Of a stretch of 42,500 bases of DNA, positions 1 through 7,596 are shown piece after piece. Numbering within the stretch: the stretch's first letter is position 1; the number at the start of each line of letters is the position of its first letter. The notes beneath the pieces were generated by a model. The model had not been told where the DNA came from. It saw only the letters and a list, made by a program, of their open reading frames with translations, and ran no database searches. Made by a program: the position numbers and the translations under genes. Source of the DNA: Mesostigma viride (Eukaryota > Streptophyta > Mesostigmatophyceae > Mesostigmatales > Mesostigmataceae); assembly GCA_009746045.1 (NCBI GenBank), contig RPFO01001305.1:1-42500 (forward strand). The letters are read 5' to 3'.

Positions 1-494
1 TTCCTCTCCAAGAAAAGCCGCCAGTCAATCTTGTCCTGCAGCATCCGGTTTTTGCCGAGCAGTTTCTGCTTGTCACCCAGCATATCCCAGTACGGACTGA
101 TCTTCTTAAGTTGAGCACCAAGTTCCGAGTACCGCTTGTCTTGTTCTACGGTCCCGTTATACCGGGGTAACTTACGGCGTTCCTCGATAAACGGCTTGGC
201 CTGTTCCTCTTTGATCTTCCGGAGCCCGCTGAGTCCGGCCTTCATCGCGCGCGGGTCGATCAGGAACTGACCCGACCTTTTCGCGATATCCCGGACGACG
301 TCCGTGGGCAGGGAGTCCCACACGCCGGGCGGGAGAGGCGGTCCATTCCACGCGCCCCCTCCCCCCTGTCTCGCCACGTGCACGCCCCTCCGTCTTGCGG
401 AACAGGCCAGGTGCGTGGCGCAAGTCTTGCCCCTTCCGACCGCGGCGTGGAGGCATTGTCTCCCCTGTAACGTCTTCCTGGTGCACCGTGACAT
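1..494 (-). CDS. Unknown protein with short Cys/His zinc-like motif, C-terminus beyond window
   Basis: An open frame runs from ATG at 494-492 to the left window edge (164 codons visible, no stop). Near the N-terminus C4, C14, C25 and H28 form a C-x9-C-x10-C-x2-H arrangement, likely a small zinc-binding knuckle. Residues around 55-70 (PGVWDSLPTDVVRDIAKRSG) weakly resemble an F-box-like helix pair; this is a guess. The rest is rich in Lys, Arg and Glu and probably helical. The gene is divergent from the one at 551, which carries the same Cys/His spacing at its C-terminus, so the two may share an origin for this module. No function is assigned. Confidence 0.6.
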   Translation of the reverse strand, partial: MSRCTRKTLQGRQCLHAAVGRGKTCATHLACSARRRGVHVARQGGGGAWNGPPLPPGVWDSLPTDVVRDIAKRSGQFLIDPRAMKAGLSGLRKIKEEQAKPFIEERRKLPRYNGTVEQDKRYSELGAQLKKISPYWDMLGDKQKLLGKNRMLQDKIDWRLFLER

Positions 495-550
495 TGTTTA
501 CAAAGGGGAGCGATAATTGATTCAATTTTTTATGGACTTGTATAAATAAG
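495..550. promoter_or_regulatory. A+T-rich divergent promoter
   Basis: This 56-base gap separates two divergent starts and is much richer in A+T than the flanking genes. A TATAAATA element at 541-548 ends two bases before the ATG at 551, which recalls the short TATA or TAAATG-type late promoters of nucleocytoplasmic viruses. The role is inferred from position and composition. Confidence 0.5.
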
Positions 551-1360
551 ATGTCGAAGAGAAAACGCGACCCTATCGAGGATCTGACGCATCCGACGGG
601 ACGGGTAATTCGGATCGGCGGGAAAGAGTACCCCCTTGAGTTCCAGTCGACGGAAGGAAGGTCGGGCGGAGTGGATGTCATCCTCCAATTTCCGGAAAAT
701 TACCCCCGGACCCCGTTGCGGGAAGCTGTGCACGAACTGGGATACATACATGTCGAACCTCGAGGAGGTGAAGACGGGCTGGTGGTGAAAGATTTTATCG
801 TGCACGCCTCTGAGAATTCCCGACACGGGAAAGTGGCCACGAAGGAAGAACGCGAAGGGACGGCGGGACTCGGGAAGGCCATGTTTGTCCTCGCCACCGA
901 GCTCAATCTTAGTCACGGCTGGGTGGATCCTGATGGGACAATGACACTATTGGCTCGAGGTTGGCGCCCGGGCCAACCTATATTGGAAAACGACAAAGAT
1001 AAGGCTTTAAAATACCTCGAAAAGTTTCCGCGTACGCTCGAAAGCTATGAATTTAGAGTCAAGGCAGGGAGAAACCCTGATCCGAGGATGATGGCTTCCG
1101 AAGTCATGCTCAATATGAAACTCGTGGACATGTACAAACGGTTGGGCATGGAGGTCGTGGACCAATCAGACGGTAGGTCGGTCGTGATGCGGTCGACGCC
1201 CTCCAAAATTCTTAAAGCGTGCGAGCGGAAACATCGCGCGGATCAGCGTCGAATCGGAAAGCGTCGTTGTTCCGTGTGGGTCCTCGCCGGACGTCGGTGT
1301 AAAAACCCCGCGCGATCATTTCGGATGTGCGCGATGCACGCGCGACTCAGGGGTCCATGA
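551..1360 (+). CDS. GNAT-like acetyltransferase with C-terminal zinc motif
   Basis: A 269-residue protein starting at ATG 551, directly after a TATAAATA box. The middle contains an acetyl-CoA-loop-like stretch (EGTAGLGKAMFVLATEL, about residues 100-117). Further on lies a segment of the type LVDMYKRLGMEVV, which in GNAT enzymes is the helix before the last strands. The C-terminus carries C240, C250, C260 and H263, a C-x9-C-x9-C-x2-H motif nearly identical in spacing to that of the divergent neighbour. The substrate is unknown. The gene converges on, and overlaps by 14 bases, the gene ending at 1347. The GNAT call rests on motif resemblance only. Confidence 0.6.
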   Translation: MSKRKRDPIEDLTHPTGRVIRIGGKEYPLEFQSTEGRSGGVDVILQFPENYPRTPLREAVHELGYIHVEPRGGEDGLVVKDFIVHASENSRHGKVATKEEREGTAGLGKAMFVLATELNLSHGWVDPDGTMTLLARGWRPGQPILENDKDKALKYLEKFPRTLESYEFRVKAGRNPDPRMMASEVMLNMKLVDMYKRLGMEVVDQSDGRSVVMRSTPSKILKACERKHRADQRRIGKRRCSVWVLAGRRCKNPARSFRMCAMHARLRGP

Positions 1361-1862
1361 TGTTGTCGATGATGATGGGGTTGTTCTTGTTGTTGCGGAG
1401 GGACTCGACCGTGTACTCCTGCAGCGGGTTGACGAAGCTGCTCAAATTGGCCTCGCCCAGCGCGACGCTCGCGAGTCGGCGGAACAGGTCCGAGTTGCAA
1501 TAGAGTTCCCGCTCGCGGCTCATCTTCGCCATCAGATCGCGGTTCAGCTCGTCGAGCAGATCCCACCGGTCGTCGCAGCTGCCGCGCGTCACCGACCGCC
1601 GCTCGAGCAAGCGGATGTCGCGTCGGGATTCGTACACCATGCGCGCCTTCTGCACGAGCGTCTCGATGGGGACCGAGATCTTGAGCGAGTATCGCAGGCG
1701 GTTCCGGACCTCCTCCAGGTTCGGGGCCGACAGGAACGTGCGGTACACCGGGAACGCCCCGTCCGCAACTTGTTTGTCCGTCGTCCGGCCCACCGCGACC
1801 GACGACCCGCCCACAAAGTCCGCGTACGAAAATGCGTTGGGAGGCACGTTCACCGGGATCAT
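1347..1862 (-). CDS. Unknown viral protein, 171 aa
   Basis: A complete frame from ATG 1862 to a stop at 1347, without recognised domains. The first third is Gly/Ser/Val-rich. Residues about 45-130 are charged and probably helical, with an Arg-rich centre, and the C-terminus is Asn/Ile-rich. The protein has no signal peptide or membrane segment. It is convergent with the GNAT-like gene (14-base overlap) and divergent from the resolvase across a 36-base TATA-containing gap. Compact packing and a clean frame support a real gene. Confidence 0.6.
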   Translation of the reverse strand: MIPVNVPPNAFSYADFVGGSSVAVGRTTDKQVADGAFPVYRTFLSAPNLEEVRNRLRYSLKISVPIETLVQKARMVYESRRDIRLLERRSVTRGSCDDRWDLLDELNRDLMAKMSRERELYCNSDLFRRLASVALGEANLSSFVNPLQEYTVESLRNNKNNPIIIDNIMDP

Positions 1863-1898
1863 TCTTATATATCGTAGTATCGGAAAATAACGTCCGAT
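1863..1898. promoter_or_regulatory. Divergent promoter with TTATATAT
   Basis: The gap between the divergent starts at 1862 and 1899 is A+T-rich and holds TTATATAT at 1865-1872. It is the only space available for the promoters of both genes. Confidence 0.45.
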
Positions 1899-2495
1899 AT
1901 GACGATCTACCTGAGTTTCGACGTCGGCATCACCAACCTAGCCTACTGCACTCTGCAACACTGCGAAGGGGCGCCCAACGAGTACGCCGGAAACGCCCGC
2001 TTCGAGATCCTGAACTGGGAAGTCATCGATCTCGACGCGGCGTCTCTCGAAGAGGCGTGCAAGAAACTGCCCGCCGAACTGTTCCGTCGCATCGGGTCGT
2101 TCTGCGTCGCGGATAAGGTCCTCATCGAGCGGCAGACCAAGACCAACGTCAAGATGAAAGTGATCAGCCACGTCATCCAGTCCTTCTTCGAGACGCATCT
2201 GCTCTACCGTCCAACCGACACGGACGAGTTCCCCAAGATGAAAGTGGAGTTCGTATCGCCGTCACGGAAACTGCACGTCTACACGGGCCCCCCGGTCGAA
2301 TGCAATATAAGGAACCGGTACCGGTACAACAAGAAGGTCGCCATCGAGCACACCGCCAAGATCCTGGAGCAGTACCCCGTTCACGTCAAGTACTTCCACT
2401 CCCTCCACAAGAAGGACGACGCCGCCGACGCCTTCCTGCAGGGCCTGTCGAAACTGGTCGAGGAGCGACCGGCGACGAGGGAGGTCACCCTCTGA
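1899..2495 (+). CDS. Holliday junction resolvase, poxvirus A22-like
   Basis: A 198-residue RuvC-like (RNase H fold) nuclease. The N-terminal strand SFDVGITNLAY carries the first catalytic Asp (D8). VLIERQT supplies the Glu (E77), and the C-terminal HKKDDAADAF supplies the final acidic cluster (D173, D174, D177). This order and the length match the A22 family of NCLDVs, which resolves branched and concatemeric DNA during replication and packaging. The start follows a TATA-rich gap. A YqaJ-type exonuclease follows 55 bases downstream, making a recombination/processing pair. Confidence 0.88.
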   Translation: MTIYLSFDVGITNLAYCTLQHCEGAPNEYAGNARFEILNWEVIDLDAASLEEACKKLPAELFRRIGSFCVADKVLIERQTKTNVKMKVISHVIQSFFETHLLYRPTDTDEFPKMKVEFVSPSRKLHVYTGPPVECNIRNRYRYNKKVAIEHTAKILEQYPVHVKYFHSLHKKDDAADAFLQGLSKLVEERPATREVTL

Positions 2496-2550
2496 CGCGC
2501 GTTTGGCGACCGTCCTCTTTTTTGCCGACGGGTAACGAGCACTTTTCTCG

Positions 2551-3410
2551 ATGGAGAAAAACACCTACGTCCACCCGGCGGTCCTGGAACTGCTCAAGAT
2601 CCGGACGCCGCCCCAGCGCAGTCCGGAATGGTTCGCCATCCGCGACAAGATGCTGACCGCGTCCGACCTGGCGGCCGCCATCGGTTGCAATCCGTACCAG
2701 AGTCGCGAGAAACTGTTGCGCAAGAAACTCGGGGACTCGCGCTACGCCTTCGCGGGCAACGCCGCACGAAATGGGGCAACGACAACGAGGACGTCGCCGC
2801 GCGCGAGTACGAAAAGGTGACGGGGAAAACGTGTCTCGAGTTCGGCCTGATCGCGCATCCGCTGCATCCCTGGCTGGGAGGGAGCCCGGACCGAGTGACC
2901 ACGGACGGCATCCTGATCGAGATCAAGTGTCCCCTCCGCCGCAAGATCACGCACGAGTGTCCGAAGTACTACGTCCCCCAAGTGCAGGTGCTATTGGAGA
3001 TCCTGAACCTGGAGGTGGCCCATTTCGTGCAGTACTCGCCGCCGACGACGTGGAGCGAGCAGGTGCTCGACATCTTGGAGATGAAACGGGATCGAGGCTG
3101 GTTTCGGCGCTACTTCCCGGTCATGCAAAAGTTCCGCAACGACTGGGTCGAGATCGACGCCAAGGGCGGGCTCGAGTACCTGGACAAGACGGGCGCGTTC
3201 GCCGGCTCGGGGTCCGGGTCGGACTCGGATCGGTCGACGGCTTCGTCGCGGGGGAGCGGCAAGAGGACTCGACGGGCGGGAGTGGAGGTCGACCTCGACA
3301 TCGGACCGAAACAGGAGGAGCCGTTCCCGTTTATCGACAAACCCCGCGGGCTCTGCCTGCCCCGGTCGTCGAGAAAAAGGAGAAGGAGGTGGAAGAAGTC
3401 ACATCTCTAG
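2551..3410 (+). CDS. YqaJ/lambda-type exonuclease, frame broken once
   Basis: Two overlapping frames together encode one protein of about 286 residues. The first frame gives RSPEWFAIRDKMLTASDLAAA, the N-terminal signature of YqaJ/lambda exonucleases. After a shift at about 2764-2767 the second frame continues with WGNDNEDVAAREYE and SPDRVTTDGILIEIKCP, which hold the catalytic Glu and the D-x(n)-E-x-K nuclease motif. Restoring one base gives an uninterrupted family match. The tail (from about 3190) is Ser/Gly-rich and then strongly basic. Such 5'-3' exonucleases act in single-strand-annealing recombination. The break may be a sequence error or a true inactivation. Confidence 0.8.
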
Positions 3411-3416
3411 CGAACT

Positions 3417-3629
3417 TCACGTTTTGGAACTAGCCATCCGTTCCCGTGCGAAACGGAAGGCCGCGATGGCGCCCGGGATGCACGCGAGCATGCCCCCCGC
3501 AATGAACACGCGGCTGGGAAGATTTTGCAATGTAGAGGATTGTTTGGGGTTCTTGGGGATCATGGACGTCCCGAACCATATCACCATCACTCCCACGAGA
3601 GTCAGCAAGATTGCGTAAAGGTCATTCAT
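3417..3629 (-). CDS. Small two-pass membrane protein, 70 aa
   Basis: The frame from ATG 3629 encodes two hydrophobic segments, about residues 5-23 (YAILLTLVGVMVIWFGTSM) and 41-58. A polar Lys/Asn/Ser loop joins them, and the C-terminus is basic. No family is recognised; small membrane proteins of this type are common virion-membrane components in NCLDVs. The stop lies 6 bases from the convergent exonuclease stop, so the boundary fits compact packing. Confidence 0.55.
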   Translation of the reverse strand: MNDLYAILLTLVGVMVIWFGTSMIPKNPKQSSTLQNLPSRVFIAGGMLACIPGAIAAFRFARERMASSKT

Positions 3630-3646
3630 TTCTTAATTCATACACA

Positions 3647-4920
3647 TCAACGAAAATATTCGTTCGTGAAAATAAACGTCCGCATGCGTTTCGCGTTGTC
3701 CGCGGACCGCTGCACCCATTCGGCCGGATTCGCGACCAATTTCGAAATGTCGTCTACACTCATTTTGGAGATCTCCTGCGTAGTCCACAGGAAGTCGAAC
3801 ATGACGCCGCGCGGCTCGACGTCGATCGCGTCGCCGTAGGCGGCCTCGGCCGCACGTTTCTGGCGCAGGAAATCGTCTAGCAGCAGCTTCTTGGCGGCCT
3901 TCCCGCTGATGTCGGCGGCGTTGTGCTCGTCGTGGCTCTTGCGCAGTCGGACCGCCTCCTCGTCCATCGCCTTGTGACTCGCGTTCTTGAGGTTATTCTT
4001 CATGGCGTTGCTGTCGCCGTCCAGGATGGGCCGCAGGGCCTTGGACCCCGCGTTGTCCTGCTTGTACCGCTCGCTCAATAGCCATTCGAGCACCTTGGGC
4101 GTGTTCCCCGCCACGTTGAGACGCACGAACGAGTACGGGTTCTCGACGTAGCTCGCGATCTCCCCTTGTATGCCCATGTTCATGAGGAACGAGATCATGA
4201 CGTTCGGCGCGCGGCGCGCTCGGTCGCCTTCCAGATAGGCCTCGAACGTGTCGTAGGCGGGTCGCCACTGCTCCTTGTACCGGTTGAGCGCGTCGTTGGC
4301 CGCCTTGCGCACCGACGTGTCTTTCGTCAGGGCGTCGCGGACAGCGCGCAGACGCGTCTCCTCGTCGTTGAGCGTCTTCTCCACGCACTCCAGCAGCCGG
4401 TCTTTGATGAGATTGACGCCTCGCGCGCTCGGACGCAACGCGGACGTGTCGTGCGAGAACCGCAAGGTCTCGCGATACGCCCTCTCGAGGAACGTCAGGG
4501 TCTGCGCGCTGGCCTTCTCCAGCCCCGTCTGACGGTCCCCGTCCGCCCCGCTATGTCCGCCGCCGTCGGAAACGCGCTCTGCTCGATCTCGCGCGCCTCG
4601 ATGTACGCCTGGATGCGCTTGACGGCCTCGGCGTTCTCGTTCCCGTTGTTCAGAGCGAGCAGTCGCGCCCGCTCCTTGGCCAGCTCCTCGTTCGTCATCT
4701 CCTCCGGCAACTTGACGACCACCATCGCGACGGGATCCGCCTCCTCCGACTCCTTCATTGCCGGCGAGTCCCCTTCCTCTGCGGTGGCGGGGGCGGCGAC
4801 TGGCTTCTCGTCCTTCTCGTCGGCGTCCTTATCGTCGGCGGAGGTGGTGGTCACGCTCAAGTACGCGATGGCCAGCACGGCCATGGTGATGATCGCGAAG
4901 ATCAAGAGCTCCTTCCCCAT
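3647..4920 (-). CDS. N-terminally anchored unknown protein, frame broken once
   Basis: ATG 4920 starts a protein with an N-terminal membrane anchor (about residues 5-22) and then an acidic Asp/Glu/Ala linker. A helical region follows, containing a VVKLPEEMTNEELAKERARL segment. The frame breaks at the run of four C (G on the coding strand) at 4546-4549. One extra base would join it to the next frame, which runs to the stop at 3647 and gives about 424 residues. The C-terminal part is helical and charged, with no recognised domain. I treat both frames as one gene because each lacks either a start or an end on its own. A virion-membrane role is only a guess. Confidence 0.6.
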
Positions 4921-4937
4921 TATAAAGTACGCGCAGA

Positions 4938-5738
4938 TTAAATGGGGAACCGCGTCGGGGGGTCGAGTTCCCGCAACTCGCGCTCGAACGCCGAGTGGGC
5001 GAACGCGAACATCGAAACCGGGAAGTGGCGCTGAGACAAGAGCGCCGTCATATCGCCGAACGACGCCGGCCGGCCGGGCACGAACTCCTTTGAGTCGTCC
5101 CACAGGTCCACGTATCCCAGATCCTTGGGATGCACGCGGCCACTAGGACGGAACGGCGCGGCGACCGGGAACTTTACGTCTCTCGAATCCCTGTATTCCG
5201 CGTACTTGTCCGTCCAATCGTATCCCCCGTCCGTCGGAGACCCGTGGACGTAGGACACGTTCGCCCCGTACCCCCTCAAGTCCCCGAAGGTCGTCTCGGG
5301 GCGGGAGAGGGACGTCACCGCCGTGTACGGACACACGATCGCCGGCGTCCTCGGGATCATCACCCCGCGCTTCGGACCCTTCACGTACATCCCCAGGAGC
5401 TGGCAGAGGAGCGACCCGTCCGTGTGGTCGTACAAGAGGACGTTGCTGTTGTACACCAGCCCGGTGGTGCTGTACGGGAGCGGGTACGCGGCCGCGCATC
5501 CCGTGTAGGGACAATACGTGATGCTGTTCCCGACCACGTGGACGACCTCGTGCTGTTCCATGATAGAGCGGGGGATGACCAGGAGAGAGGGGCCCACGGG
5601 CGTTACGATGACCTCGTCGACGGGAGACAGCACGGCCGGCGGCTGTTCGTTGATGAGCGGGTTCAAGATCGGAGGGACGCGATTGAGCGTGATCACGTTG
5701 CGCGGGTTCCCGAAACGCCCTCGGACGAGAGAGTCCAT
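4938..5738 (-). CDS. Unknown viral protein, 266 aa
   Basis: The chosen ATG at 5738 lies 5 bases after the upstream gene's stop; the longer frame would overlap that gene and lacks an ATG. The protein is rich in Pro, Val, Tyr and Asp, with two similar Cys-containing stretches (YCPYTGCAAAYPLPY near residue 95 and VCPYTAV near 150) that may be a duplicated element. It has no membrane segment and looks beta-rich and globular. The next gene downstream starts 17 bases on, suggesting a co-oriented cluster on this strand from 7539 to 3417. Confidence 0.6.
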   Translation of the reverse strand: MDSLVRGRFGNPRNVITLNRVPPILNPLINEQPPAVLSPVDEVIVTPVGPSLLVIPRSIMEQHEVVHVVGNSITYCPYTGCAAAYPLPYSTTGLVYNSNVLLYDHTDGSLLCQLLGMYVKGPKRGVMIPRTPAIVCPYTAVTSLSRPETTFGDLRGYGANVSYVHGSPTDGGYDWTDKYAEYRDSRDVKFPVAAPFRPSGRVHPKDLGYVDLWDDSKEFVPGRPASFGDMTALLSQRHFPVSMFAFAHSAFERELRELDPPTRFPI

Positions 5739-5743
5739 CCTTT

Positions 5744-5989
5744 CTAGTAAAGAGGGGGAGGAATATTCTCGCGCGTACTCGTCGACTTCACGAAATCGCA
5801 AAATTTGGAGAACGTCGCGTCGCGGAAGAAGGGGAGACCGGACGCGCTCGCCATCTCGCGAAGAGCGAGGTACAGGTTCAGCAGGTCGTCGCGGTAGTGA
5901 CTCTCAAAGGCGTCCGGCAGATCGTCTCCGACGTACGCCTCCTCCAGTTCGCTGGACGGGTCGAAACACGGCAGTTCGAGAGTGTCCAT
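5744..5989 (-). CDS. Small acidic unknown protein, 81 aa
   Basis: ATG 5989 follows 2 bases after the upstream stop. The protein is acidic in its N-terminal half, then helical (LLNLYLALREMASASGLPFF), ending in Pro-Pro-Leu-Tyr. It has no known domain. The tight spacing with both neighbours supports the assignment. Confidence 0.5.
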   Translation of the reverse strand: MDTLELPCFDPSSELEEAYVGDDLPDAFESHYRDDLLNLYLALREMASASGLPFFRDATFSKFCDFVKSTSTRENIPPPLY

Positions 5990-5991
5990 CC

Positions 5992-6177
5992 TTATTCCGC
6001 GAGCAAGCGAGTGTAGAGCGCCGCTAGGAGGGCGACGATCCAAAAGGGCAACAGCGTCTGATTGGTCCCGATTCCGAAGGGCAGCGGGCGTCCGTTCTCC
6101 TGGAACATACACCGCGGCCGGAAGACCAGCAACACGTAGGTGACGAAGAAATAAACGATCACCGAGAGACCGCGCAT
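5992..6177 (-). CDS. Small two-pass membrane protein, 61 aa
   Basis: The ATG at 6177 begins a protein with two hydrophobic helices, about residues 4-20 and 41-58, joined by a short loop with Cys and Gly/Asn. No family is recognised. It sits in a run of co-oriented small genes, 2 bases from the next start. Confidence 0.5.
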   Translation of the reverse strand: MRGLSVIVYFFVTYVLLVFRPRCMFQENGRPLPFGIGTNQTLLPFWIVALLAALYTRLLAE

Positions 6178-6214
6178 GTCGTCCGCGCTCCGTACAATAA
6201 GTACTTATACAATT

Positions 6215-6946
6215 TTAAACAATCGCCATCCGCTCATCCTCCTCCTTCACGCTGATGATGATCTCCGTCTCATCCGAGTTGCGCCGACACCTCCGCACTT
6301 CGAGTGTCTTCTCGTGTTTTTTCCGGATGCTCGGCGGGATGGTCGGCCCGTCGGACACGAGCCGGTCTAGATCGAGTCGCAACACCTGCAGAAAGTCGAA
6401 CGGGTTCATGCGGTGCTTCCTGTGTTTCGTCAACTCGGCGTCCACGGTGTGGTAGAACGCCGCGAATTTGTGGACCATTTGTTTGTGTTGCTCGGATTTT
6501 TGAGAGAAATGCAAAAAGTTTTGTATTCCGGAAAGGGCGCTCACGAGCATGCTCGCGGCCCCCACGCACATATCCATGTTCACGTTGGGGAACTTTCTCC
6601 CGCTGAACGCGAGCGTGCCCGCAGTCGCCGACAATACGATCGTGGGAATGCCCAACAGATTGTAAAAGAACATGGCGCGGGTCGACGCCATCTCGTGCAT
6701 CTGGCGATACGCGACGGCCTTCTGGCCCCACGCGAACACCAGGCGCTCGATTTTCGAGGTCCACAGGCGCTCCGGGTCGGAAGTCCCCCCGCTCCCTTTG
6801 TCACTCGAATCGTACGTGCTCTCTCGGACGACGCACTCTTCCTCCTCTCGGTCCTCTGACTTGTACAGCCCGGGGGGAGGACTGCTATCGAGTCGGCCCG
6901 GGACGTGGACCCTTAACGGTTTCTCCGGTTCGATTTCGGATGCCAT
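6215..6946 (-). CDS. SLATT-like two-transmembrane protein
   Basis: A 243-residue protein with an acidic, Ser/Pro-rich N-terminus (about 1-60). An amphipathic helix with AWGQKAVAYRQMHE leads into membrane segment 1 (about 92-114, LLGIPTIVLSATAG). Segment 2 (about 126-147) ends in SALSGIQNFLHFSQKSEQHK, followed by a helical HKFAAFYHTVDAELTKHR region. This order is the hallmark of SLATT domains, the two-helix membrane modules known as predicted pore-forming effectors in bacterial conflict systems and also present in eukaryotes and large viruses. The C-terminal tail is basic, then acidic. No partner sensor gene is visible. The function in the virus is unknown. Confidence 0.65.
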   Translation of the reverse strand: MASEIEPEKPLRVHVPGRLDSSPPPGLYKSEDREEEECVVRESTYDSSDKGSGGTSDPERLWTSKIERLVFAWGQKAVAYRQMHEMASTRAMFFYNLLGIPTIVLSATAGTLAFSGRKFPNVNMDMCVGAASMLVSALSGIQNFLHFSQKSEQHKQMVHKFAAFYHTVDAELTKHRKHRMNPFDFLQVLRLDLDRLVSDGPTIPPSIRKKHEKTLEVRRCRRNSDETEIIISVKEEDERMAIV

Positions 6947-6960
6947 TTCGTCCTTTCAGA

Positions 6961-7539
6961 CTATGGTTTGAAAATAACTTCGTTCGCCTGCCCCTTTTTG
7001 TAACGCACTTCCGACGCGTCGGCCTCCATCCTCGCGCACACGAACAGCAGGTCGGACATGCGGTTCATGAACGACAGGACCTGCGCGTCGACCCGTCCCT
7101 CGTGCGTCGAGGCGAGGAACGCCACGGATCGTTCGGCGCGGCGGCACACGGAGCGGGCCAGGTGCAAGCACGAGTTCGCCTCCCCGTCCCCGCCCGGGAG
7201 CACGAAGTTCCGTAACGGCGACAGGTCTTCGTCCATCATGTCGATCCACGACTCGAGCGTCCTCACGCACTGTCCTTCCGGATCGAAACGGTTCCGGTGC
7301 GGTTGGCCGTCGGATGGAGTCGACAAGGCAGATCCGACGTCCAGGAGCCGTTTCTGTAGGAACGGCAGGATCTCCTGCTTGATCCGCTGATTCCTACAAA
7401 ACACCCTGGCCAATCCGATGGCCGAGTTCAGTTCGTCCACATCGCCGACAGCCTCCACGTACGAGTCGAACTTGTCGACGACGTCGCCCGTGAAGAGTCG
7501 GGTCTTCCCCAGATCGCCGTGTCGGGTGTAGATCGGCAT
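6961..7539 (-). CDS. Cob(I)alamin adenosyltransferase, PduO/MMAB type
   Basis: A 192-residue enzyme that transfers adenosyl from ATP to cob(I)alamin to make adenosylcobalamin. The chosen ATG at 7539 gives MPIYTRHGDLGK at the N-terminus, where the family begins; the longer upstream frame would enter the primase gene. Visible motifs are the N-terminal ATP loop (TRHGDLGKTRLFTG, 5-18), VGDVDELNS (31-39), FVLPGG (112-117), the CRRAER signature (132-137) and NRMSDLLFVCAR (159-170). The length is typical of a single-domain PduO-type enzyme without an organelle presequence. It is divergent from the primase. The class II ribonucleotide reductase at 20019 uses this cofactor, which gives the gene a clear role. 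Confidence 0.92.
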   Translation of the reverse strand: MPIYTRHGDLGKTRLFTGDVVDKFDSYVEAVGDVDELNSAIGLARVFCRNQRIKQEILPFLQKRLLDVGSALSTPSDGQPHRNRFDPEGQCVRTLESWIDMMDEDLSPLRNFVLPGGDGEANSCLHLARSVCRRAERSVAFLASTHEGRVDAQVLSFMNRMSDLLFVCARMEADASEVRYKKGQANEVIFKP

Positions 7540-7596
7540 TGGGAGGGTATATATTCGCCTCGCGAGAAGAAAAAGTCCTCTCTCTGGACGACGACC
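7540..7596. promoter_or_regulatory. Divergent promoter, adenosyltransferase/primase
   Basis: The 57-base divergent gap contains GTATATATTC at 7547-7556 beside the adenosyltransferase start, then a purine-rich stretch and a CT-rich tract. The primase ATG at 7597 lies in a favourable eukaryotic context (ACCATGG). Shared control of a cofactor gene and a replication gene is possible but inferred. Confidence 0.45.

Noticed and set aside
172-681. Minus-strand frame of 169 codons over the 551 promoter
   Set aside because: It overlaps the start of the GNAT-like gene and the better frame from 494 to the window edge, and shows Arg/Gly-rich shadow composition.
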